This document shows positions 1 through 7,281 of a stretch of DNA of 10,705 nucleotides, piece after piece. Positions within the stretch are counted from its first letter, which is position 1. Every line of letters begins with the position of its first letter. A model generated the notes under the pieces. That model was given only the letters and a program-made list of their open reading frames with translations, made no database searches and had not been told where the DNA came from. The DNA is from Cytophagales bacterium (GTDB lineage: Bacteria > Bacteroidota > Bacteroidia > Cytophagales > Cyclobacteriaceae), in NCBI GenBank assembly GCA_020063545.1, contig JAGUUF010000348.1, positions 1-10,705 on the forward strand, written 5' to 3'. A program made the translations under genes and the position numbers.

Positions 1-2
1 CC

Positions 3-2093
3 GATGGCCGCAGAATTGAGTACGTGTATGATGCAAGCGGTGCTAAACTAACCATGAGAACATACCAGGGTACAACATTACTAACCTGTACCAACTATTC
101 CGGAAGTTTTGTGTATGAAGGCTCAACACCGGCATTAACTTTCTTGAGCTCACCGGAAGGAAGGATAGTTAAGAAGGGCAATGCTTTTGAATATGAGTAT
201 GCGATCAGCGATCACCAGGGAAATACACGGGTAGTATTTAGTTCGGTAACACCGGCACCCGTAAGCAAAACGGCCACCTTTGAAGGCGATGCCAACGATG
301 ATGTAGATGAGTTCATTGTGCCGGATGTGAACTGCATTGTGCCCTCAACGGCTGCCAATCATACACCTGGCGGAATTGGCGTTGCCCGTTTAAACCAGAA
401 TTATAAAGTAGGTCCCGGCAAAAGTTTGCGGGTATACCCGGGCGATGTGGTGAACACCGAAGTGTGGGCGTATTATGAAAGCAGCAGCGGGTTTGGAACC
501 ACCAGCCCGGCATTGACAGTAATAATGAATGCAGTGGCTTCCGCGTTTGGCGGGGTAAGTGGCGGCACGGGCGAAAGTGGTGCGATCTTTAACGGGGTTG
601 ATAATGCCTTTGGCGCCTTTGGTCTGGCCGGCAACCAGGGCGATAATGTTCCTGCGGCTTATTTAAATTACATTTTGTTTGATCAGCAGTATAACGTACT
701 CGACATGGGCTGGCGACCCGTTACCACCGCCAGCAACTGGAACAAAGCCAAAATAAGTTTTGACCCCATTGCCATAAAAGAAGCAGGCTTCATGTTTGTC
801 TATTTAAGCTACGAGAACGAAAGCAACAACTGGGTTTACTTTGATGACTTTAACGTGACGCACACCAAAACAAATATTGTTCAGTATAATGAGTATTACC
901 CCTTTGGTTTAACAACTGCGAATTCCTGGACGCGTGAAAACACAACTGGAAACCAGTTTTTAGCCAATGGTGGCACAGAACTGAATGCTACGTCAAATCT
1001 TTATGATTTAGAATACCGCCAGTACGATCCGGTTCTTGGAAGAATGAATGGCGTAGACCCGATGGCCACAAAGTACGCGAGCATAACACCCTACAACTTT
1101 GCTTTTAATGACCCGGTTACTTTTAATGACCCAAGCGGAGCCGACCCCTATGGATACTATGAAGGTGCTGAACCGATTTTTGAGCCGTACACCATGTGGA
1201 TGTATAACCCAGGCTATGGCTGGTGGCAGGATGATGTGATTTACCAACGCCTTATTGGCTGGAGCGCACCGGTAGCACGCTATGCCGGGCCGGGGCTGGA
1301 CTGGATGTTTGGCAAGGCGGGCACGGGGCCTGCGGGTTCGGGCAGCTGGCAGGCCAGTACGTTTGGATTCAGCTTTAATGACTGGGTGAATGCACGTATT
1401 CAAATTAGCCATATAATCAATGGGATTACTGATGCCCTAACCAGTAAAGACAATGGCATTTGGCATGTGAATCCCGTAACAGGAAGGGCAACGCAATTAT
1501 GGTCGGAAACAAAATACCGTGAACAGCTAGAACTACAAAAGTATTTTAGCATAGACCCTAATTCATTGACAACGTGTAATGAACCTAACTGCAAGCATGG
1601 GATTGCAAAATCAGGAGTTGTCGAAACAGCAGTTGGAACTGTAACAGCAGTTGCTGGTGAATTATATTATAGCGAGAAAGCTGGGACATGGATGGGTAAA
1701 AATTTTAAGATATATCAGCAAACTTGGGGTGGAAATGGTTCTACGGGTGGCAAGTTAAAATTTGGGAAGAAAGTCTCAACAGGATTTAAAATTGGCGGAT
1801 ATGGGTTAGGTATTTTGAGTGCTTATGATATCAGGCAGCAAAATAAAGCCGGAGAAATAAGCGATAAACAAATGTATATTGAGCAAGCCTCTAATCTATT
1901 TACTACCATTGGCGGAATTTATGGTGCTGCATGGGGAGCAGGTTGGGAAATTGGCAGAGGAATTACCAAAACTGAATGGTATCAAGAAATGAAATTTAAC
2001 CTTTTCTATGACTATTGGGAGAGCAAAGTAGGACCCCCTTCCAGAAGCAATGAAGAGTTATGGATTTACTTTTTTAAAAATTACAGACCATGA
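3..2093 (+). CDS. RHS repeat-associated core protein with C-terminal toxin-like tip (5' end outside window)
   Basis: The frame is open to the left edge: codons before the first GTG (24) read D-G-R-R-I-E-Y, a typical RHS/YD-repeat strand, so the true start lies upstream. The RHS-associated core ends around nt 1005-1145 with YDPVLGRMNGVDPM, then NDPVTFNDPSGADP, matching the usual 'Y(D)xxxGR...DP...NxPxxxxDPxG' signature. A linker rich in W, Y and G (to WQASTF, nt ~1365) is shared with the downstream RHS copy. After that the sequence is unique and visibly AT-richer, as expected for an exchangeable tip. The tip (~240 residues) has a motif GTWMGKNFKIY, a WGGNG stretch and glycine-rich hydrophobic segments near its end (GGYGLGILSAY; IGGIYGAAWGAGWEIG). 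No nuclease or protease motif is evident. Known RHS proteins form a shell around a toxic C-terminus. A membrane-active toxin is inferred from the hydrophobic tip and the membrane protein encoded next to it. The RHS call is firm; the tip activity is unknown. Confidence 0.93.
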   Translation, partial: DGRRIEYVYDASGAKLTMRTYQGTTLLTCTNYSGSFVYEGSTPALTFLSSPEGRIVKKGNAFEYEYAISDHQGNTRVVFSSVTPAPVSKTATFEGDANDDVDEFIVPDVNCIVPSTAANHTPGGIGVARLNQNYKVGPGKSLRVYPGDVVNTEVWAYYESSSGFGTTSPALTVIMNAVASAFGGVSGGTGESGAIFNGVDNAFGAFGLAGNQGDNVPAAYLNYILFDQQYNVLDMGWRPVTTASNWNKAKISFDPIAIKEAGFMFVYLSYENESNNWVYFDDFNVTHTKTNIVQYNEYYPFGLTTANSWTRENTTGNQFLANGGTELNATSNLYDLEYRQYDPVLGRMNGVDPMATKYASITPYNFAFNDPVTFNDPSGADPYGYYEGAEPIFEPYTMWMYNPGYGWWQDDVIYQRLIGWSAPVARYAGPGLDWMFGKAGTGPAGSGSWQASTFGFSFNDWVNARIQISHIINGITDALTSKDNGIWHVNPVTGRATQLWSETKYREQLELQKYFSIDPNSLTTCNEPNCKHGIAKSGVVETAVGTVTAVAGELYYSEKAGTWMGKNFKIYQQTWGGNGSTGGKLKFGKKVSTGFKIGGYGLGILSAYDIRQQNKAGEISDKQMYIEQASNLFTTIGGIYGAAWGAGWEIGRGITKTEWYQEMKFNLFYDYWESKVGPPSRSNEELWIYFFKNYRP
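801..1365 (+). repeat. RHS core/linker repeat, copy 1 (within the expressed RHS gene)
   Basis: This is the homologous partner of 2486-3047. The first 35 bases (801-835) are identical to 2486-2520. The remainder diverges at many third positions but encodes very similar protein, from YLSYENESNNW through YDPVLGRMNGVDPM to ARYAGPGLDWMF and WQASTF. Similarity ends at WQASTF in both copies, exactly where the tips start to differ. Copy 1 has one extra codon (HTKTNIVQ against HTKNNLQ). Confidence 0.9.
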
Positions 2094-2470
2094 TAAAAGT
2101 ACTGTACTATCATTACTATTTATTCTATAAGAAGATATTAAAAGACAATGAACCACATATGCTTGCAACCCTTGTTTTGGCTTTCTCGCTATCTTTGTTG
2201 ATCATTGCAATAATTGAGGTTGTATTGGCCAATTTATTTAATCTGACTTTAGGGCACTATGAAATGTTAGCCATCAATTTGATGCTGATAGGTGTCTTAT
2301 ATCTTACTTTACATAGGACAGGAAAAGCTAAAGAGATTGTTAATGAAAAGCCATTGTTTTTTAAAAGTCCGTTGATTTCGAAACTGATAACATTTCTATT
2401 TTTTGCAATAACATCTTCATACTTGTTTTGGGGATCTATTTACGTGGGAAACATCTTAGGAACAAGATAA
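2090..2470 (+). CDS. Small membrane protein, probable immunity protein for the preceding RHS tip
   Basis: This encodes 126 residues with three strongly hydrophobic segments, roughly 24-50, 57-75 and 95-123, joined by short charged stretches such as HRTGKAKEIVNEK. The N-terminus is aromatic (YYHYYLFY). The ATG overlaps the RHS stop codon as ATGA, so translation is probably coupled to the toxin. In RHS and other polymorphic toxin loci the gene directly after the toxin tip normally encodes its immunity protein, and an integral membrane immunity protein would fit a toxin acting on the inner membrane. I do not recognise a named family. The TAA stop is followed without any gap by RHS-homologous sequence in the same reading frame. 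Confidence 0.75.
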   Translation: MIKVLYYHYYLFYKKILKDNEPHMLATLVLAFSLSLLIIAIIEVVLANLFNLTLGHYEMLAINLMLIGVLYLTLHRTGKAKEIVNEKPLFFKSPLISKLITFLFFAITSSYLFWGSIYVGNILGTR

Positions 2471-3760
2471 GCCGAGTTCATTGTATATTTAAGCTACGAG
2501 AACGAAAGCAACAACTGGGTGTATTTCGATGATTTTAAAATATTGCACACTAAAAACAACCTACAATACAACGAGTACTACCCCTTCGGTATGCAAACGG
2601 CCAACAGTTGGACACGCGATGGCGCCACTGGAAATAATTTCTTAGCCAATGGCGGAACGGAGTTTAATGCCACAAGTAATCTTTATGATTTAGATTACCG
2701 CAACTACGACCCTGTGCTGGGCAGAATGAATGGCGTTGACCCCATGGCCGCCAAGTACGCAAGCCTTACCCCGTACAACTACAGCTTTAACGACCCGGTG
2801 AGCTTTACTGACCCCAACGGGGCTGATCCCTCAGGCTATTATGAAAATGCCGAACCGATTTTTGAATCCTTTACCAGTTGGATGTATAACCCGGGCTATG
2901 GCTGGCTGCAGGATGATGTTATTTACCAGCGTCTTATTGGTTGGAAGGCACCGGTAGCGCGCTATGCCGGGCCAGGGCTGGATTGGATGTTCAGTGGGGC
3001 GGGCCAGGGCATTACCGGTTCTGGTGGGTGGCAGGCCAGCACCTTTGTGGGGCTCAGTTTTGCGATGCCTCTAGGCTCATTCTTAAATGCTGCACTAAAT
3101 AGCCCTAATGGTGGAAACTGGAGCGGTGGACATGCATCGTTCTTCTCAACGCAAGCAGAAGCTTTTGCAGCAGGCGAGAGATATATGAATACTTGGATCT
3201 CCTGGCGGGAGCAAGTTTCCAACTCCTACACATTAAGTGCAGAGGGCGAATCATTTGTTAAGAGGTGGGAGGAAACTAATGGAAAGCCTCACCTAAAAAT
3301 GTATAACGACAGGAAAAAAAATGGCAATGCAACTATTGGGTGGGGCTATCTAATTCATAAAGGGCCAATTAATGGAAAGGATAAGAGGGAAAAGCCATTT
3401 GTAAACGGCATAACAATAGAAGAAGCTCAAGCCTTATTCAATAAAAATAAAGTTGAGCTTGAAAAGGTTCTGAATAGGCAGATAAAAAATCGTTCATTAC
3501 AAGGCCAACTTTCCCAACATCAATTTGATGCATTATTTAGTTTAGCATTTAATGGAACTCCTCGTGGTTCAGGAAAAGTCCTTGATATGATTGCAGAAAG
3601 AAGAAGTAGTTCTCAAATTTTTGAGGCCATAGAAACATGGAACAGAAACGATTCAGGGAACGTGCCAAGAAGAATTGCAGAAGCCCTACTGTTCGAAGGC
3701 GGCTTCTACTTTGGCCGTCAACAATTTTTGTGGCCACCAATAATAATTAAGCCATACTGA
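2471..3760 (+). CDS. Orphan RHS C-terminal fragment with GH24 lysozyme (muramidase) tip; lacks its own start
   Basis: The reading frame opens directly after the TAA of the preceding gene and is RHS-like from the first codons (YLSYENESNNWVYFDDF), so it has no natural start. The first in-frame candidates are GTG at 2519 and ATG at 2591, both inside the core. Counting from 2519, residues 1-176 match the terminal RHS core of the upstream gene. After a short linker comes a phage-type lysozyme domain (~240-395). WE at 250-251, YND at 262-264 and ATIGWG at 271-276 match the E..D..T catalytic pattern of GH24 (T4/P22 lysozymes). QHQFDALFSLAFNGTP at ~333-348 matches the conserved second half. Such an enzyme would cleave the MurNAc-GlcNAc bonds of peptidoglycan. 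The unit is probably a silent donor tip, as known for orphan rhs-CT cassettes in enterobacteria. Weak expression from GTG 2519 cannot be excluded. Confidence 0.85.
   Translation, partial: AEFIVYLSYENESNNWVYFDDFKILHTKNNLQYNEYYPFGMQTANSWTRDGATGNNFLANGGTEFNATSNLYDLDYRNYDPVLGRMNGVDPMAAKYASLTPYNYSFNDPVSFTDPNGADPSGYYENAEPIFESFTSWMYNPGYGWLQDDVIYQRLIGWKAPVARYAGPGLDWMFSGAGQGITGSGGWQASTFVGLSFAMPLGSFLNAALNSPNGGNWSGGHASFFSTQAEAFAAGERYMNTWISWREQVSNSYTLSAEGESFVKRWEETNGKPHLKMYNDRKKNGNATIGWGYLIHKGPINGKDKREKPFVNGITIEEAQALFNKNKVELEKVLNRQIKNRSLQGQLSQHQFDALFSLAFNGTPRGSGKVLDMIAERRSSSQIFEAIETWNRNDSGNVPRRIAEALLFEGGFYFGRQQFLWPPIIIKPY
2486..3047 (+). repeat. RHS core/linker repeat, copy 2 (orphan)
   Basis: Second copy of the terminal RHS core, starting immediately after the membrane immunity gene. 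Weak similarity may reach back to about 2471 (GAGTTCATTG against the matching GGCTTCATG of copy 1). A direct repeat of this length, flanking the first tip and its immunity gene, would allow recombination that deletes them and joins the second tip to the main RHS protein. Confidence 0.9.
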
Positions 3761-3777
3761 ACTAAATTTTTTTAATT

Positions 3778-4302
3778 ATGAATATAATAGTTCAAAATAG
3801 ATTCATGAATGGCTTCATTCTAATTTTTGGATTAGCTATTTGGGTTACTTGTACATTTGATAGCAATCGAGATACTATTCAGAACAACCTTAAAGATAGC
3901 ATTCGTCAATCGCCCTTTAAGTCTTTGGATAATATTTTGGTTTATAATGACAGCATTGGTGATGTTTCAACTGCTATTGCAACTGTTGAAAGTCGTATTG
4001 ATAGTTTATATGACATGATTCTTATGGATATTAAAAAACTCACAATAGTGGAGGATAGCTTTTATACCATAAGTATAGATGATTACAATTATTACCTGAG
4101 AAACATTTCGAATTGTAAGAAGACCTATAAAGAATTAATTGAAACAAATGCTGCTATCTATAGAGTGGTATATGGGATTGCCACAGGTGGAGGAGCAGCA
4201 TCCGATCTTTACTATTACTATTTCTTAGAGAAGTATTATGTTGATGTAAAGTTACTTCACAATGAAATCAATGCATATATTGAAAATATTGGAAACGAGT
4301 AA
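3778..4302 (+). CDS. Exported protein (possible lipoprotein), probable immunity protein for the lysozyme tip
   Basis: This encodes 174 residues. Residues 10-23 form a hydrophobic stretch ending WVTC, which could be a weak lipobox or a plain signal peptide. An inner ATG at 3805 is an alternative start. The rest looks helical, with Lys/Asp-rich and Tyr-rich parts, a Cys-containing segment (NISNCKKTYKEL) and a glycine-rich turn (GIATGGGAASD). The gene lies 17 bases after the orphan RHS stop. A muramidase acts in the periplasm, so its immunity protein should be exported, and this one seems to be. The C-terminal part loosely recalls LprI/DUF1311-type lysozyme inhibitors, but I cannot confirm that by eye. 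The immunity role rests on position and predicted location. Confidence 0.65.
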   Translation: MNIIVQNRFMNGFILIFGLAIWVTCTFDSNRDTIQNNLKDSIRQSPFKSLDNILVYNDSIGDVSTAIATVESRIDSLYDMILMDIKKLTIVEDSFYTISIDDYNYYLRNISNCKKTYKELIETNAAIYRVVYGIATGGGAASDLYYYYFLEKYYVDVKLLHNEINAYIENIGNE

Positions 4303-4366
4303 TGTTATTTTACAGAATTTGAAGTGAAATTTGAAACCTTAGGCTTGCTTGATAGTGAACTCATAT

Positions 4367-5821
4367 ATGAAAAAAAGGGAAATTAACCTTAAAATTCATG
4401 TCCAATTACTGGTAATAAGTTTATTCAGTTGCTTGAGGGTTGGTTTTTCCCAGCAAATAGATTCAACTAACTTATCGCCTCTTGATTCATTAAACAAAAT
4501 GATATCTTATCAAATTGGTACAGATTCACTTTTCATTCAAGCCTGGGCCGACAGTATGAGAGCCGGGATTCATGGTAAGATTAGCACAGATTCTCTTCAT
4601 ATAAAAAAGAAACTCGATAGCATGGCTTTTCTGCAACTTACAACTATGCACTACGAACGTAAGCTTGATAGCCTTGCTGATAAAAAACAAAACATGCTTG
4701 ACGAGGTTAGTAACCAACAAAAGGAGTTGCAGTCAAAAACTGCACAGCGAATTTATTCATGGAAACAGAAAGTCATCGGCAGACTTGATTCGTTAGGAAT
4801 GAAAGGAAATCTGCCTGAAATGACTCTACCAGCAACTCAAAAGTTAAGCATCCGTGATTTCGATTTACCTGAAATTCCCTCCGTTTCAGTCAATGATTTT
4901 TCAGGGTTAGAATTATCACCGGACCTTTCAAAAATAAACACAGACCTTCCTTTTGGCTCTGTTGATGGACTTAGTGGAATTCAATCCGACATTACCGGAA
5001 TCAAGGAGCAGACAGCAGTGCTGAGTCAACTAAAATCAAATCCTGATCAGGCCATTGAACAGGCAATAAACGCAATAGATGAAGTTAAGGAAATTGAAAA
5101 ATTTAAAGGACTTGATAATCCAGTAGCTGAATTGCAGTTTAATGATCCGGAGTCAATTAAGGAAAAAATAAAAGACCAGGCGATCAATCATTTTGCCAGT
5201 AGAGAAGAACAGTTACATGAAGCTATGAGCCAGATTTCGAAGTACAAACAGAAATACGCCAGTGCGCAAAGCCTCAAAGACCTTCCCAAAAATGCTCCAA
5301 ATGCAATGAAAGACAAACCATTTATTGAACGGTTAGTGCCGGGTGTTTCGTTTCAGTATCAATTTTATAACAATTACCTACTCGACATTTACAGTTACGC
5401 TGGCTGCAGGGTGACTGGCAGGATTACAACAGGGCTTGGCTGGAACCAACGACTGGCACGTGACAAAGCGAATACCTATTGGAACCATAAAGCAGCCATT
5501 TACGGACCAAGAGTATTTGGAAATTACAGACTTGGAAAAGGATTGATTGCCCAAATTGAAATAGAGGCTATGAACAGTTTTGTTTCATACAACCGGACAG
5601 ACCCTGAAATCGGACAACGGGAGTGGGTTTGGAGCACAATGACTGGTATGAAAAAAGTGTATCGAATAACTAAAAATTTAAATGGAACAGTGCTGGTTCT
5701 TTACAACATCTTTGACCCAAAATATAAAAGTCCATACAACGACAGACTGAATACACGATTTGGTTTTGAGTACAGTATTAAGAAAAATCCACCCGACAAA
5801 TCCAAGACAGTTGTTCATTGA
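4367..5821 (+). CDS. Secreted coiled-coil protein of unknown function, downstream of the RHS locus
   Basis: I chose ATG 4367, which is followed by Lys/Arg-rich residues and a hydrophobic core (VQLLVISLFSCL) ending GFSQQ, a good Bacteroidota signal peptide. An in-frame TTG at 4349 is less likely. The mature part (about 455 residues) has a repeated (L)DSL/DSM pattern around residues 35-145 and Lys/Glu/Gln-rich stretches (KKQNMLDEVSNQQKELQSK; REEQLHEAMSQISKYKQKY) that suggest coiled coils. The last ~150 residues (from PGVSFQYQFYNN) are rich in aromatic, Gly and Asn residues and alternate like beta strands, possibly an outer-membrane-associated domain. It may serve RHS export or anchoring, but that is inferred from location only. 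I do not recognise a named family. Confidence 0.7.
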   Translation: MKKREINLKIHVQLLVISLFSCLRVGFSQQIDSTNLSPLDSLNKMISYQIGTDSLFIQAWADSMRAGIHGKISTDSLHIKKKLDSMAFLQLTTMHYERKLDSLADKKQNMLDEVSNQQKELQSKTAQRIYSWKQKVIGRLDSLGMKGNLPEMTLPATQKLSIRDFDLPEIPSVSVNDFSGLELSPDLSKINTDLPFGSVDGLSGIQSDITGIKEQTAVLSQLKSNPDQAIEQAINAIDEVKEIEKFKGLDNPVAELQFNDPESIKEKIKDQAINHFASREEQLHEAMSQISKYKQKYASAQSLKDLPKNAPNAMKDKPFIERLVPGVSFQYQFYNNYLLDIYSYAGCRVTGRITTGLGWNQRLARDKANTYWNHKAAIYGPRVFGNYRLGKGLIAQIEIEAMNSFVSYNRTDPEIGQREWVWSTMTGMKKVYRITKNLNGTVLVLYNIFDPKYKSPYNDRLNTRFGFEYSIKKNPPDKSKTVVH

Positions 5822-6075
5822 AATTTTATCCTCACCGATAGTGTGAGCCAGCGCAGCAGCACACATGCCTTAGCCGCACAAGCCATCACTCATCCAAACC
5901 TGCCTGCCGCAGGCAGGGCTAAGGCAAGAGTGCTGCCGCCAGCGCACGTAAATTTGGAGCAGGGCAATAGTTGTAAATCGATAAAGTTCCCTCAGTTGCC
6001 CCACCGCACGGGTAATGTTTACGACAAAGAGTTTTGACAAATGAACTTCAAATAAAGAGCGGGACAGAAGCACGT
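5822..6075. other. Non-coding stretch with a GC-rich imperfect palindrome
   Basis: No credible gene. The left half holds a palindrome: GCAGCAC (5856-5862), a 3-base mismatch, and TGCCTTAGCC (5866-5875) pair with GGCTAAGGCA (5917-5926), a 3-base mismatch, and GTGCTGC (5930-5936). A small hairpin TGCCTG/CAGGCA (5901-5915) sits in the loop. This box-bubble-box layout resembles the attC-like sites further right, but the AAC and GTT ends are missing. Just outside its right end, CGCACGT (5943-5949) is the reverse complement of ACGTGCG (6072-6078) before the next site. It may therefore be a decayed member of the same site family. The rest (5950-6075) shows no recognisable gene. Confidence 0.5.
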
Positions 6076-6249
6076 GCGGTAACACCGTGTTTGCGCTATT
6101 GCCGGGTGACGTGTAAATTTTTAGTAATTTTAACCAACAACGTTCGGTGTCGCGGGACAAGGACGGAGAAGGTCGCGCTAAACATTCCGCTACGCTTCAT
6201 TTTTTAGCGTTCCTATTCCGGCAACATCGCAAACACAAACGTTGTGTGC
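6074..6249 (+). repeat. attC-like recombination site 1
   Basis: Outer AAC (6081-6083) pairs with GTT (6241-6243). Unpaired spacers are 3 bases (ACC) on the left and 4 (AAAC) on the right. GTGTTTGCG (6087-6095) pairs with CGCAAACAC (6228-6236). CTA faces CAT as a bubble. TTGCCGG (6099-6105) pairs with CCGGCAA (6218-6224). The long loop holds a further hairpin, CGCTAAA (6176-6182) with TTTAGCG (6203-6209). This is the architecture of integron attC sites (R and L boxes, unpaired central spacers), with a length similar to Vibrio VCRs. Only AAC/GTT of the classical RYYYAAC/GTTRRRY boxes is kept. Expected cut point: between 6241 and 6242. Confidence 0.78.
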
Positions 6250-6285
6250 TATTATGCCCCGACAAATTGAGTGACAACTGAGAGA

Positions 6286-7281
6286 ATGATTCCAGAAAAA
6301 TACATTAACGCATACCAACATTTTTTAAAAGAAGAATTATTCTTAGCCCGACAATACAGTGGACAAGAATATGCGAGAAGGCTAGCCCCCTATTATCAAG
6401 GGATGGTTTCTCATATTACAGAGAACCCTAATGAATACATCCTTTTCAATGACAGCAATGTAAAATATTACGAATTGGAGTTTGTTGAAGCTGTTGAACC
6501 AATACGTGACAAATTATTTGAATTAGCGAAAGTAAACGACCTGCCTGACTTTCTATTATTTATACCCAGAATAAAAATTGAGGATGGGTATTGGGACAGA
6601 GTGATTAATCTAAGGACTGCAAAAATTGTAAGACAACTTTTTGATGAAGGTACTGGTGAGGACTTTGAAACTCTAAGACAATTTAAAGCTTACGACCGAG
6701 GCAGTCCGATTAATCGATGGATTAAATCAAAGAATGGGAAAAACTTTCTTTTTGAATTTCAAGTCTCAGAGGGAATTAGGTCAGAACTAATAGTCAAAAA
6801 AAGACTTTATTTATTTGACAAGGAATTTGTACGACAGCAAATGCAATGGATGAGTGAAAAGATATGGATTCACAAAGAAATAACCATTGCTTTCGAGAAT
6901 TGGGAAAAGGACAAAACATTATGGAGCAGAATAGACCACATTAAAAGAAAGATATCCCTCAAGGAGATTTTGGATGAAAGCCGCCCAGAAATTAAATTTC
7001 TCAGGATGCTGGAGGGTGTGGGTCTTAAAGGTCGCTTTATTCATGATGAGAATATTAGCTGGCAATTAAAATACCGTCCAGACTTTTGGTTCATCAACGA
7101 GAATCTGATTGTTGAATTTGATGAGCAAGCCCATAAATTTAGGACTGAAGAAGATTTGCAAAGAGAAAAAATTATCAAAAAGCATCTCCCAAAGACCTAC
7201 TTCATCCGAGTAAAAGAAGGATTTGAAAATGAAGGACTGGCAGAAATATTAAAGTTTTTAGAAAAGAATAGTATTGACTAA
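6286..7281 (+). CDS. Protein with C-terminal Vsr/DUF559-like PD-(D/E)xK nuclease domain
   Basis: I chose ATG 6286, preceded by GAGAGA. An in-frame GTG at 6271 would add five residues. The 331-residue protein has a helical, charged N-terminal half (about 1-230) that I do not recognise. Its C-terminus has a Vsr/DUF559-like nuclease pattern: YRPDFWF (P265, D266), then LIVEFDEQAH (E277, D279, H283), then charged residues including LQREKIIKKH, and YFIRV as a closing strand. In DUF559 and Vsr-like enzymes this matches D...ExD...H with a following basic helix, so metal-dependent DNA cleavage is plausible. A usual Gly after ExD is Glu here. The stop overlaps the next gene's start (TAATG), so the two proteins are probably made together. 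A role in defence against foreign DNA is inference. Confidence 0.8.
   Translation: MIPEKYINAYQHFLKEELFLARQYSGQEYARRLAPYYQGMVSHITENPNEYILFNDSNVKYYELEFVEAVEPIRDKLFELAKVNDLPDFLLFIPRIKIEDGYWDRVINLRTAKIVRQLFDEGTGEDFETLRQFKAYDRGSPINRWIKSKNGKNFLFEFQVSEGIRSELIVKKRLYLFDKEFVRQQMQWMSEKIWIHKEITIAFENWEKDKTLWSRIDHIKRKISLKEILDESRPEIKFLRMLEGVGLKGRFIHDENISWQLKYRPDFWFINENLIVEFDEQAHKFRTEEDLQREKIIKKHLPKTYFIRVKEGFENEGLAEILKFLEKNSID

Noticed and set aside
1008..1412. Minus-strand open frame inside the RHS gene.
   Set aside because: It is a shadow of the RHS coding frame.
2090..3760. The membrane protein gene and the orphan RHS fragment are in the same frame, separated only by TAA, suggesting stop read-through to a fusion.
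   Set aside because: A fusion of a membrane immunity protein to an RHS core makes no biological sense, and RHS homology beginning right after the stop is explained by recombination.
5843..6160. Short open frames on both strands in the intergenic stretch and into site 1.
   Set aside because: They run through palindromes, have no recognisable protein features and no plausible start context.
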